DNA from: CALAMC01 sp964459465
GTDB lineage: Bacteria; Zixibacteria; MSB-5A5; GN15; PGXB01
Assembly (NCBI GenBank): GCA_964459465.1
Contig: CAYWLR010000005.1
Span: 1 to 64,000 of the forward strand
Length of the DNA: 64,000 bases
Direction of reading: 5' to 3'
Position 1 is the stretch's first letter. Every line of letters starts with the position of its first letter. Under the pieces are notes generated by a model. The model did no database searches. It had not been told where the DNA came from and was given only the letters and a program-made list of their open reading frames with translations. The position numbers and the translations under genes are program-made. This document shows positions 23,483 to 33,100 of this stretch, piece after piece.

Positions 23483-24883
23483 ATGAGCGAATATCGCACG
23501 GAAATAGACACACTGGGTGAAGTCAAAGTCCCGGCAAAAGCATATTATGGCGCGCAGACGATGCGGGCGGCGGAAAATTTTAAAATCAGCGGCATAAAAT
23601 TCCAGCCGGCTTTTATTCGGGCGCAGGCTATAATCAAGCGTTCGGCGGCGCTGGCTAACCATAAAGCGGGAATTCTCGATAAAAAACTGGCCGACGTCAT
23701 TGTCCGGGCCGCCGATGAAATCCTCTCCGGCAAACTGTCCGACCAGTTCGTACTCGATGTCTTTCAAGCCGGGGCGGGGACATCGCAGAATATGAATATG
23801 AATGAAGTCCTCGCCAACCGGGCCAATGAAATCCTGGGCGGAGTCTTCGGTGAGTACAAATATGTTCATCCCAACGACCATGTCAATATGGGGCAGTCCA
23901 CCAACGACACCATTCACGCGGCGATTCATATCGCGGCGGTGGAAGAGACGTACAAAAAGCTTCTGCCGGCCCTCGACAATATGGAGCGGGCGCTGAATCA
24001 GAAGGCACAGGAGTTTGATCATATCGTCAAATGCGGGCGGACGCATTTGCAGGACGCCGTCCCGATTCGTCTCGGCCAGGAGTTTTCGGCCTATGCGTCT
24101 ATGATGCGCAATGACAGGAAAAGAATCGAGCAGGCGCTGGAATCAGTTAAAGAGCTGGCGCTGGGCGGCACGGCGCTCGGGACCGGCCTCAATACGCCGC
24201 CGAAATACCGTGAGTACATCATAAAAAACGTCAATGACCTGGCCGGTCTGGATTTCCGCACGCCGGATAATATGTTCGAGGCGATGACCTCGTTCGATGC
24301 CGTGGTAGAATTTTCCGGGGCGCTGCGGGTGCTGGCGACCGGGCTCAAGAAAATGGCCGATGACATCCGCCTGCTCGGGTCGGGGCCGCTGACCGGACTG
24401 CGCGAATTGAAACTCCCGGCGGTGCAACCGGGTTCGTCGATTATGCCCGGCAAAGTCAACCCGGTCATGGCCGAAATGCTCGATATGGTCTGCTATCAGG
24501 TCTTCGGGTGCGATACGACCATACTCCACGCGGCGCATGGCGGACAACTCGATTTGAACGTTATGATGCCGGTGATCGGATACAACGTGCTTCTGGAAAT
24601 CGATATTCTTACCGGCGGCATGAATGCTTTCCGCGAGCGGTGTCTCGAGGGTTTGCAGGCCGATGAAAAAGTGTGCACCGAGTATGCCGAGCGTTCGACG
24701 GCACTGGCGACGGCGCTCAATCCCATTATCGGGTATCACCACGCCGCCAAACTGGCCCAGCAGGCGTACAAAGAAGGCAAGACGGTGCGTGAGCTGGCGC
24801 ATGAGCAGAAAGTGGCTGATGACAAAGCGCTCGACAAAGCGCTCGATTTGCACGGCATGACGGTCAATCCGGATGAAATATAG
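23483..24883 (+). CDS. Class II fumarase / aspartate ammonia-lyase
   Basis: A member of the aspartase/fumarase superfamily, 466 residues. The superfamily signature GSSIMPGKVNPV is near residue 317, and earlier landmarks are AGTSQNMNMNEVLANRA and GRTHLQDAVPIRLGQEF. It catalyses either fumarate hydration to malate or deamination of aspartate to fumarate. GRTHLQD favours fumarase, while GQLDLNVMMPVIGYNVL is more aspartase-like; I leave it undecided. GGAGG five bases before the ATG at 23483 sets the start; an ATG at 23414 would add 23 residues. It has no TCA-cycle neighbours. Confidence 0.85.
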   Translation: MSEYRTEIDTLGEVKVPAKAYYGAQTMRAAENFKISGIKFQPAFIRAQAIIKRSAALANHKAGILDKKLADVIVRAADEILSGKLSDQFVLDVFQAGAGTSQNMNMNEVLANRANEILGGVFGEYKYVHPNDHVNMGQSTNDTIHAAIHIAAVEETYKKLLPALDNMERALNQKAQEFDHIVKCGRTHLQDAVPIRLGQEFSAYASMMRNDRKRIEQALESVKELALGGTALGTGLNTPPKYREYIIKNVNDLAGLDFRTPDNMFEAMTSFDAVVEFSGALRVLATGLKKMADDIRLLGSGPLTGLRELKLPAVQPGSSIMPGKVNPVMAEMLDMVCYQVFGCDTTILHAAHGGQLDLNVMMPVIGYNVLLEIDILTGGMNAFRERCLEGLQADEKVCTEYAERSTALATALNPIIGYHHAAKLAQQAYKEGKTVRELAHEQKVADDKALDKALDLHGMTVNPDEI

Positions 24884-24944
24884 TCGGGCACGTTGTGATC
24901 GGTCGTAGATCCTGAACTTTGAAGGGCGGATTCTCAAACCCGCC

Positions 24945-25319
24945 CTAACGCTTTCTTAAGCCCAATGCTGCAATTTTCCCGCGTACGGAAGGAAATGATC
25001 GCTTCAACTCAGATGCGAGTTGAGAAGCCGATCTTATTTTATAGCCACTCCTTAATTTCCTTATCTCATGCGGTTTCCAGTTTTTTGGGGTCGATCTATT
25101 TTTATTAGAATTTCTTTTCCGACGCGAGGTCGGAGTATTCTTTTGGTTCATATACTCCATGAACTTGGGCCAGGTTACCCGTCTTTTGCGCCATTTAAGG
25201 TATCGTTGATTTATCACTAAACGGCCTTGATGTGATCCATCGTTTTCTGAAATATGTAGCATGATACCTTTCTTTTTAATCGGAATAAAAATGCCAGAAA
25301 TATCCATTTTAATTTTCAT
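24945..25319 (-). CDS. Small basic protein with SANT/Myb-like C-terminal DNA-binding domain
   Basis: The last ~48 residues (KNWKPHEIRKLRSGYKIRSA through SELKRSFPSVRGKIAALGLR) have the spacing of a SANT/Myb-like helix-turn-helix: Trp near the start, EI..LR.GY, then AS.LA.EL.RS..SVRGKI.ALGL. The same domain recurs in the protein at 49594-49872. The first 60 residues contain GIFIPIKKKGIMLHISENDG and a basic linker (TPTSRRKRNSNKNRSTPKN), and I cannot name that part. The protein is very basic and probably binds DNA. GGAGG seven bases before the ATG at 25319 supports the start. It lies between convergent or divergent neighbours as a single gene. Confidence 0.65.
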   Translation of the reverse strand: MKIKMDISGIFIPIKKKGIMLHISENDGSHQGRLVINQRYLKWRKRRVTWPKFMEYMNQKNTPTSRRKRNSNKNRSTPKNWKPHEIRKLRSGYKIRSASQLASELKRSFPSVRGKIAALGLRKR

Positions 25320-25498
25320 ATAGATTCCTCCAAGAAACCAGATTTCTTTTACAAGGGAGGCCAGATCACAGGCACCCTTTCAACATCTGAAAAATAAATT
25401 AAATTTTTCAAATGGTCAAGCAGGCAATCATTAGGCCGCCCGTTGCTTCGCTTGGGTCTGCTTAATGATTTATCCAAAATTAAAGATTGTTCCCGGCA

Positions 25499-25526
25499 TT
25501 GACCTTGGGCGGCAATTGTGTATATT
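25499..25526 (+). promoter_or_regulatory. Candidate promoter for the 3-hydroxyacyl-CoA dehydrogenase gene
   Basis: TTGACC (25499-25504), a 16-base spacer, then TATATT (25521-25526), about 65 bases before the start codon. This is a good sigma-70-type match in the right place. Confidence 0.55.
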
Positions 25527-25592
25527 GGCAACCGACCGGAAAATGGCCGGATAAAAATATATAAAGAAATACTATAAACCACGGAGAGGGAG

Positions 25593-26444
25593 ATGATCAA
25601 GAAAGTCGGTACGGTCGGATTCGGACAGATGGGCGGTGGAATAGCCCAGGTGGCGGCCATGTCGGGCTATACGGTTATAAGCCGCGAAATATCGGAAGAG
25701 TTGATCGACAAAGGCCTGCGTTTTATCACCAGGCTTCTGGACAAAGGCATCGAAAAGGGCAAAATGGATCAGGCCACCAAGGACAAGACGCTGGGCAATC
25801 TCAAAGGCACGACCAGTCTCAAAGACCTGGCCGATTGCGATATAATTATCGAGGCGGTCACCGAGGATATGACAGCCAAGCGCGAGGTTTTCTCGGAGCT
25901 GGATAAAATCTGTAAACCGGAGACGATTTTCGCCTCGAACACTTCATCGCTACCCATTGGCGACCTGGCCAGTTGCACCAAGCGGCGGGATAAATTCTTG
26001 GGGCTGCACTTTTTCAACCCGGTGCCGGTGATGAAACTGGTCGAAGTCGTTCGTACGCTGGATACCTCGGAGGAAACGTATAAGACCGCTTTCGAGTTCG
26101 CCAAGTCTTTGGGCAAGACGCCGGTGACGGCCAAGGATACGCCCGGTTTTATCGCCAACGTTCTTCTGATACCGTACCTGCTCGATGCCATCCGTCAGTA
26201 CCAGAACGGCCTGGCCACGCGCGAGGATATCGATAATGCCATGATGCTGGGCTGCGGGCATCCGATGGGACCGTTGACGCTGACCGATTTTATCGGGCTG
26301 GACACGACCTTGTACATCGCGGATATCATGTTCGAAGAATTTAAAGATGACCACTATAGCGCGCCGCCGCTTTTAAGGCGCATGGTCAACGCCGGGTATC
26401 TCGGCAAGAAAAGCGGGCGCGGCTTTTACGAATACAATAAATAG
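25593..26444 (+). CDS. 3-hydroxyacyl-CoA dehydrogenase (3-hydroxybutyryl-CoA dehydrogenase-like)
   Basis: The enzyme oxidises 3-hydroxyacyl-CoA with NAD(P)+ or runs in reverse. It has the Rossmann motif GFGQMGGG (residues 9-16), the catalytic histidine H139 in GLHFFNPVPVMKLVE with its glutamate partner E151, and a C-terminal substrate domain (GHPMGPLTLTDFIGLDT). At 283 residues it is the short, monofunctional Hbd/PaaH type rather than the fused FadB type. A ribosome binding site (GGAGAGGGAG) abuts the ATG. It precedes an enoyl-CoA hydratase gene by 49 bases; together they perform two successive steps of beta-oxidation or butyrate-type metabolism. No thiolase or acyl-CoA dehydrogenase is in the window. 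Confidence 0.94.
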   Translation: MIKKVGTVGFGQMGGGIAQVAAMSGYTVISREISEELIDKGLRFITRLLDKGIEKGKMDQATKDKTLGNLKGTTSLKDLADCDIIIEAVTEDMTAKREVFSELDKICKPETIFASNTSSLPIGDLASCTKRRDKFLGLHFFNPVPVMKLVEVVRTLDTSEETYKTAFEFAKSLGKTPVTAKDTPGFIANVLLIPYLLDAIRQYQNGLATREDIDNAMMLGCGHPMGPLTLTDFIGLDTTLYIADIMFEEFKDDHYSAPPLLRRMVNAGYLGKKSGRGFYEYNK

Positions 26445-26493
26445 GCGGCCGGATTCATTCAAAACGGATTCGGCTTATTTTGGGAGATTAATA

Positions 26494-27273
26494 ATGGAAT
26501 TCAAAAACATCCAGGTCAAGCGCGAAGACGGCATTGCCATCGTGACCATCAATCGTGAACAAGTCCTTAATGCATTGAATCACGAAGTCATCGAAGAACT
26601 GCAGACTTTTTTCCGGGATCACTGGCTCGATGAAGATCTCCGCGTGGTGATTATCACCGGCGCCGGCAAAGCCTTCGTGGCCGGGGCCGACATCAAGGAA
26701 CTGGCGGCGTGCGACGTGGTCGATGCGACCAAAACATCCATGATGGGGCATCACCTCATGCGCTCGGTTGAAAATTTTCCGCGTCCGGTAATCGCGGCGA
26801 TCAACGGTTTTGCGCTCGGCGGCGGTTGCGAACTGGCCCTGGCCTGCGACATTCGCCTCGCCTCCGAAAAGGCTAGGCTCGGCCAGCCGGAAATCAATCT
26901 GGGCATTATCCCCGGCTACGGTGGAACTCAACGCCTGACCCGTCTGGTGGGCCGCGGCAAGGCCAAGCAGATGACGCTCACGGGTGACATGATCACGGCC
27001 CAGGAGGCGCATCAGATCGGGCTGGTTGAAGAGGTTTATCCTGCCGAAGAACTGCTGCCAAAAGCTATCGAAATGGCTAAAAAGATCGCCTCAAAGGCCC
27101 CCATTTCCGCCAAGGCGGTCAAAGAATGTGTCAACCGCGGGTTGGATATGAACCTGTCGGCCGGATGCGATTTCGAAAAGAACATGTTTGGTCTGATGTT
27201 CGGCACCGCCGACGCCCATGAAGGACTGAATGCCTTCACCGAAAAGCGCGCCCCGGTGTTCAAGAATAAGTAA
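26494..27273 (+). CDS. Enoyl-CoA hydratase (crotonase family)
   Basis: It hydrates 2-enoyl-CoA to 3-hydroxyacyl-CoA, the step just before the dehydrogenase encoded upstream. The oxyanion-hole region is GADIKEL (about 64-70) and FALGGGCELALACD (about 106-119). The two catalytic glutamates are present, E113 in GGCELAL and E133 in GQPEINLG, so it is a competent hydratase rather than a degenerate crotonase. The length of 259 residues is typical of short-chain enoyl-CoA hydratase (Crt/EchA). A GGGAG sequence lies upstream of the ATG. Confidence 0.94.
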   Translation: MEFKNIQVKREDGIAIVTINREQVLNALNHEVIEELQTFFRDHWLDEDLRVVIITGAGKAFVAGADIKELAACDVVDATKTSMMGHHLMRSVENFPRPVIAAINGFALGGGCELALACDIRLASEKARLGQPEINLGIIPGYGGTQRLTRLVGRGKAKQMTLTGDMITAQEAHQIGLVEEVYPAEELLPKAIEMAKKIASKAPISAKAVKECVNRGLDMNLSAGCDFEKNMFGLMFGTADAHEGLNAFTEKRAPVFKNK

Positions 27274-27290
27274 ACTCGACGCAAACATTG

Positions 27291-27320
27291 ATGCCGTCAG
27301 GAATGGGCTCCTGGCGGCAT
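27291..27320. repeat. Strong intercistronic hairpin
   Basis: ATGCCGTCAGGA and TCCTGGCGGCAT pair over 12 positions with one G-U pair and a 6-base loop, in the short gap after the hydratase gene. No T-run follows, so it is more likely an mRNA-stability or repeat element than a full terminator. Its GTCAGGA/TCCTGGC core is shared with the insertion at 11475-11500. Confidence 0.6.
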
Positions 27321-27336
27321 ATAATTCGGGGGAGAT

Positions 27337-29343
27337 ATGATATATCTTTTCATCGCGCTTTTTTTAATCTTCGGCAAGCACAAAGACCAGCCGCACGGGC
27401 AGTTCCATGATGAGGTCAAGGTTTATGAAGAAGCCGCCTTTGAAAGAACATACGAGATTGATATTACCGGCGACACCCTGACTTTGCCCTTCCTCCGGAT
27501 CGAATTTGGCCTTGGCAAGCTGTATATCTTGGGTTATATCAACGACCGTCCGACTTCGGCCTATTTTCAAGGCAAGGGGGAAATAAAGTTCTATCCTGAA
27601 GATGATATCGAGGCCCAGCAAATAAAGCGCTTTTACCGCACCGATACGGTTGCCGAAACGTTCGATGAAATCTATTTCGCGTTTCCCGAAGTATCGGATT
27701 TTCTGCAAAGATATTATGCGGCGGGCCGCGAGGTGTCCGTCTTCGGGAGAGTGAAAACCATGTACGGCGGGTTAAAAAAAATCCCGGAATCGGAGTTTAA
27801 ATACAATCTGCCGGTCAATATCTACCGGGCCGCCATCGAAAGGCGGCGTGACCTGATCTGGATTAATACTCGACGGGAACGATACAGCCATACCATTTAC
27901 TATTATGATCCGTATTCTCATGAGCAAGTTCAGCTGTACAAATACTCTTCCAACTTCAAAACCCCCCAGCTGGTGTCATCAGTGACTGATCCGAATACCG
28001 AACGGGCTCCCCTGCAGGCGCGCTTGATCGATCTGTTTGATTATGATATGGAAATAGCTCTGGAGTCCGTGAAAAAATCGGATATAGCCTGCAGAATAAC
28101 TTTTATAGTGATAGCCGATAGTCTAAAGGTTCTCCCGCTCAATCTCCCGGCCAAATTCGAGGTCGATTCGGTGTCCGGCGACGTGGCCGATTCGGTCGCC
28201 TTTATCAAAGACAATAATCAACCGGGAATTTATGTGGAATTGAAAGATTTCTTCCATAAGGGCGACACGGCAAGCCTCACGATTTATTATAAAGCGAATT
28301 TGTTCCGGCAGTATATTCAATACGGCATCGTGCAGGATTATCTCACCCGCTGGTATCCTTATAACGGCTTCAGGCAATTGTCCAACTATCGTTTGAAATA
28401 CACAATTGACCCGGGGACGACTTTTTTATCGGTCGGGCAGATGGTTAAGGACACTATCATTGAAGGCAAACGTCAGCTGGAATATAAATCGGAAAAGCCG
28501 CTGGCCTACGCCGGATTTAATTACGGAGTGTTTGATTCCTCGCGGGTGGAAAACGCCCCGATTCCCATTACCGTATATTCGCTGCAAAAAGATAATTCGA
28601 TTCTGTTCGACAAGGGCGGGATAAGAAACGTCGTAGCGGATGTCGGCGGGGCATACCGATATTTCCATGACATATTAGGGCCGGGGCCGGCCGACCGACT
28701 CGACGTTGACGCCATGGATATGGATTTCGGTCAAAGCAGCGCCGGATTAGTGCACTTGTCAGAAAATACCTTCGATAAAAACACGCCGGGTATTCATGAC
28801 AAGTACCGGGCGCATGAGATATCGCATCAGTGGTTCGGGCACGTGGTGCATCCGTTGACCTATCATGACCTCTGGTTGTCCGAGGGCATTTCCGAATATC
28901 TGGGGGCGCTGTATGTCAAAAATGTTAAAAAGGATACCAAAGCCTTCGATGATATTCTAAAAGAATGGAAAAAACAGGTTACCAAAAAGGGAATGATTCG
29001 CGGTCAACGATCTATCGGTTACGAGGCCGGGTCGATCTGGCTGGGTTATCGGCTGCTGGCGGACCCGTCGCCGGGTGACTACGAAACGCTGGTTTATTTT
29101 AAAGCCGCCTTCGCGATGTACAGATTGCATCAGGCTTTAACCGATACCGACGGCGACGACTCGAAATTTTACGGGTTGCTCTCCGGATTTTTGCGGGAAT
29201 ACCGGGGCGAACTCGTATCAACTGAAGATTTTATTGAATACACCCGGCCATATCTGGGTGACAGGACAGACAACTTCTTCCAACATTGGATTTATGATTG
29301 GAAAGTATCAGAAGACGATTTTGAATTTAAACTTGAGCAATAA
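27337..29343 (+). CDS. M1-like zinc metallopeptidase, probably exported
   Basis: The zinc site of gluzincins is present: HEISHQW at about residues 493-499 with the third ligand E516 in WLSEGISEY, at exactly the HEXXH-18-E spacing of M1 aminopeptidases. A canonical GAMEN motif is not obvious: the corresponding region reads DAMDMDFGQSSAGLVHLSEN. The N-terminus (MIYLFIALFLIFG) is a short hydrophobic signal or anchor. The first ~400 residues look like a beta-rich domain, as in membrane-exposed M1-like proteins. At 668 residues it is shorter than full M1 enzymes. Peptidase activity is likely; specificity is unknown. The LysE-type gene starts directly after its stop codon. Confidence 0.8.
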   Translation: MIYLFIALFLIFGKHKDQPHGQFHDEVKVYEEAAFERTYEIDITGDTLTLPFLRIEFGLGKLYILGYINDRPTSAYFQGKGEIKFYPEDDIEAQQIKRFYRTDTVAETFDEIYFAFPEVSDFLQRYYAAGREVSVFGRVKTMYGGLKKIPESEFKYNLPVNIYRAAIERRRDLIWINTRRERYSHTIYYYDPYSHEQVQLYKYSSNFKTPQLVSSVTDPNTERAPLQARLIDLFDYDMEIALESVKKSDIACRITFIVIADSLKVLPLNLPAKFEVDSVSGDVADSVAFIKDNNQPGIYVELKDFFHKGDTASLTIYYKANLFRQYIQYGIVQDYLTRWYPYNGFRQLSNYRLKYTIDPGTTFLSVGQMVKDTIIEGKRQLEYKSEKPLAYAGFNYGVFDSSRVENAPIPITVYSLQKDNSILFDKGGIRNVVADVGGAYRYFHDILGPGPADRLDVDAMDMDFGQSSAGLVHLSENTFDKNTPGIHDKYRAHEISHQWFGHVVHPLTYHDLWLSEGISEYLGALYVKNVKKDTKAFDDILKEWKKQVTKKGMIRGQRSIGYEAGSIWLGYRLLADPSPGDYETLVYFKAAFAMYRLHQALTDTDGDDSKFYGLLSGFLREYRGELVSTEDFIEYTRPYLGDRTDNFFQHWIYDWKVSEDDFEFKLEQ

Positions 29344-29985
29344 ATGGATTCACTGATCGCCATATTTTTCACGTCGTTTATTGTCGGTTTTTCCGGTGCC
29401 ATGATGCCCGGCCCGCTTCTGGCCGTGACCGTAGCCGAAACGCCGCGCAAAGGATCGCAGACCGGGTCGATATTGACCGGCGGCCATGCAATCGCCGAAG
29501 TGGCGGTCGTGATTTTATTATCTCTGGGGCTGGCGGCAGTCATGGAAAACCGGGCGGTCAAGGGCGGGATCGGTATAATCGGCGGGGCCATGTTGATATT
29601 TATGGGCTTCGGCATGATTTACAGTCTGATCCGCCGCAAGATTCGACAGGAGACAGAATCAGCCGGAAGCAAAAAGAGTGGGCGGTTAGTTCTCGACGGC
29701 ATTATCACGTCACTTTCGAATCCATATTGGTTTGTCTGGTGGGCAACCACGGGCGCAGCCTTTTTGATAAAATCGCTGGAATTCGGATTTCTGGGGCCGG
29801 TCGTTTTTTATTTCGGGCATATCTTGTCCGACCTGGTCTGGTATACCGTAGTCAGCGTCCTGATCTGGAACGGCCGCAAATTTATTGCAGGTGTCGGATA
29901 TAAAATCCTTATCGGCGCTTGCGGCCTGTTTTTACTATACTTGGGGGGATTATTTATTCACGACGGGATTGTCGGCACCATTTAG
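29344..29985 (+). CDS. LysE-family exporter
   Basis: A 213-residue membrane protein with about six hydrophobic segments. The start FIVGFSGAMMPGPLLAVTVA is the LysE/RhtB/CadD signature at the first membrane segment, and SNPYWFVWWATTGAAFL is the matching mid-protein motif (compare NPKAWLFW in relatives). Such transporters export amino acids or other small solutes; the substrate is unknown. Its ATG follows the peptidase stop codon with no intervening base, so translation is probably coupled. Confidence 0.85.
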   Translation: MDSLIAIFFTSFIVGFSGAMMPGPLLAVTVAETPRKGSQTGSILTGGHAIAEVAVVILLSLGLAAVMENRAVKGGIGIIGGAMLIFMGFGMIYSLIRRKIRQETESAGSKKSGRLVLDGIITSLSNPYWFVWWATTGAAFLIKSLEFGFLGPVVFYFGHILSDLVWYTVVSVLIWNGRKFIAGVGYKILIGACGLFLLYLGGLFIHDGIVGTI

Positions 29986-30046
29986 TCCGGTAATTTATCG
30001 TAATATCTTTGACGACAATGCCTTGTGATTTTGCCGCATTTTAATG

Positions 30047-30075
30047 TTGAACGCGGTCGGCAATTTCTGTTAAAT
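30047..30075 (+). promoter_or_regulatory. Candidate promoter for dnaE
   Basis: TTGAAC (30047-30052), a 17-base spacer, then TTAAAT (30070-30075), 43 bases before the dnaE start. Confidence 0.5.
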
Positions 30076-30118
30076 GGCTATGCTTCATTTACCGACGGAA
30101 AACGTTATTTGAGAGATT

Positions 30119-33100
30119 ATGGGACACGCCAGTTTCGTTCATCTTCATACCCACAGCCAGTACTCGTTGCTGGATGGCGCCTGCAAGCTCGATGAGGTCA
30201 TCAAGCGGGCCAAAGAATTCAATATGCCCGCTCTGGCCATCACCGATCATGGCAATATGTTCGCGGCCGCCGAGTTTTATAAAAAGGCCACGTCATCGGG
30301 GATAAAACCTATTATCGGTACCGAGGCCTATGTTGCGGCCGGCTCCCGTTTCGATAAACGTCCTTCGAATACCAGTCCCGACGGCGGCTTTCATCTGGTC
30401 TTGCTGGCGAGCAATCAGGAAGGATATAAAAACCTGGTTAAATTGTCGTCCTATGGCTTCTTGGAGGGTTTTTATCATCGGCCGCGTATCGACAAAGATA
30501 TTCTGCGACAGCATTCCAAAGGGTTAATTGCTCTGTCGGCCTGCCTCAAGGGCGAAGTCAACTGGCATTTGTTGCACGGAAACCCGGACAAGGCCCTTAT
30601 GGCCGCCCGCGAATTGAACGAGATTTTCGGCGAGGGAAATTTCTTCCTGGAAATGCAAAACCATGGCCTCGATAAAGAACAGCTTCTGATACCGATGCTC
30701 AATACCATCCACCGGGAAACCGGAATCCCCCTGGTCGCCACCAATGACTGTCATTATATCAATCGCCAGGATTATGAAGCTCATGATGCGCTTTTATGCA
30801 TCCAAACCGGGAAAATGGTTTCTGACACCGACCGCATGCGCTACAACACCGACCAGATATATTTTAAGTCGTCCGAGGAAATGTATAAAATATTCGAGGC
30901 ATACCCCGAAGCGCTCGAAAACACGGTTAAAATCGCCGAACGATGCAATTTGGAAATCCCGATGGGCAGACTCTATTTGCCGGATTTCCCGATTCCGGAA
31001 AATTTTGTCGACGCCGATGATTATTTGCGGCAACTCTGTGAGACCGGCCTGCAGGAACGGTATGGCAAAATCACCGCCGAAATGCGCAAACGGCTCGATT
31101 ATGAGCTCGATGTCATCAAACAAATGCGCTATGCCGGATATTTTCTGATTGTCAAGGATTTTATCGACTATGCCCGCTCCATTGGAGTGCCGGTCGGGCC
31201 GGGTCGTGGTTCGGCGGCCGGGTCGCTGGTGTCATACTGCGTAAAAATTACCAACATCGACCCGTTGAAATATTCATTATTGTTCGAGCGATTCTTGAAT
31301 CCCGAACGTATTTCGATGCCCGATATCGACATCGACTTCGCCGACCGGGGCCGCGACAAAATTATCGACTATGTCGTGAAAAAATATGGCCATGAAAATG
31401 TCTGCCAGATTATCACCTTCGGCACCATGGCCGCGCGGGCGGTGGTTCGCGACGTGGGCCGCGTACTGGGTATGGCCTACGCCGAAGTCGACCGCATTGC
31501 CAAGATGATTCCGTTCGCCGTCAACATGACCCTGGATCAGGCTCTTGTCGTCAACAAGGAATTGAAGGACCTCTATGACGGCGACATCCGCGTCAAAAAA
31601 CTCATTGACCTGTCGCAGACGCTCGAAGGCCTGGCCCGCCACGCCTCGACCCATGCCGCCGGCGTGGTGATTGCGCCTTCGGCTTTAACCGATTATGTCC
31701 CGTTGTTCAAAGGGACCAAAGACGAAATTACGACCCAGTTTGACATGAAACGAATCGAGGATATCGGCCTTCTCAAAATGGACTTTTTGGGACTGCGGAC
31801 CTTGACCGTGATTAAAGATTGTCTGGAAATGGTGGAGCAAAATCACGGCAAAAAAATCGATATCGATAATGTCAACTTAAGTGACCCTAAAATATATAAG
31901 CTGTTCGCGCGGGGCGACACCGTCGGCATATTCCAGTTTGAATCGGCCGGTATGCGCGACTATCTGCGCCGCATGAAATCCGACAAATTCACCGACCTGA
32001 TAGTCATGAATGCTCTGTATCGCCCGGGGCCCCTCGATTCCGGCATGATCGACACCTATATCGAGCGCAAGCACGGCCGGGAAAAATTGTCATACGATCA
32101 TCCCAAACTGGAAAAAATCCTCAAGGATACTTACGGCGTCATCGTCTTTCAGGAGCAGGTACTGCAGATTGCCAATGCCTTGGCCGGGTACACTATGGGC
32201 AAGGCCGATATTTTACGAAAGGCGATGGGGAAAAAGCAGGCCAAGCTCATGGCCGAACAGAAGCGGGAATTTTTAAAGGGGTGTGAAGAGCAGAAAATCG
32301 ATTCCAAAATCGCCAATAACGTTTTCGACCAGATTGAAACTTTTGCCCGATACGGTTTTAACAAGGCCCATTCGACCTGCTATGCCTTCATCGCCGTCCA
32401 GTGCGCCTATCTGAAAACGTACTATCCGCATGAATTCTTGGCGGCCAACATGACCTCGGAAATGGATTCCTCGGACCGCATTTATATCCTCATGGAAGAA
32501 TGCCGAAAACTGGGGATAACGGTGCTTCCACCCGATGTCAACGAGTCACTCAAGGGTTTCAGTGTCCGGGACGGCAAAATCCGGTTTGGGCTTTTAGGCG
32601 TTAAAAACGTCGGCGAAAGCGCGGTCGAGGCGATTATTGAAGCCCGAAACGAGAGTGGCAAGTTCAAAAGTCTTGCCGATTTTGTCTCCCGGGTCAATCT
32701 CAAACACCTCAACCGCCGGACCCTCGAGTCGATGATTGCCGCCGGGGCGTTCGATTCCATACCGGGTAACCGCGCCCAGAAGACGGCGGTGGTCGAGGCC
32801 ATGTTGGAATTCGGCGGGAAAGTGGCCCAGTCACAAAACAGCAACGATCTGTTTGCCGGGGCAACCGGTCAGATCGAACGGGTCGAACCGCCGTTGCCCG
32901 AAATCGCCGACTGGTCGATATCACGCAAGCTGGCCATGGAAAAAGACATGCTGGGGTTCTATGTGTCCGGTCATCCGCTCGACCGTTATCGGGAGGAGCT
33001 AATTGCTTTCGGCACCGCCGATACGGAAAAACTGCTGACGGTCAAAGATGGCCGCGAAGTGCGCATCGGCGGAATAATCTCGGCCATCAGCCTAAAAACC

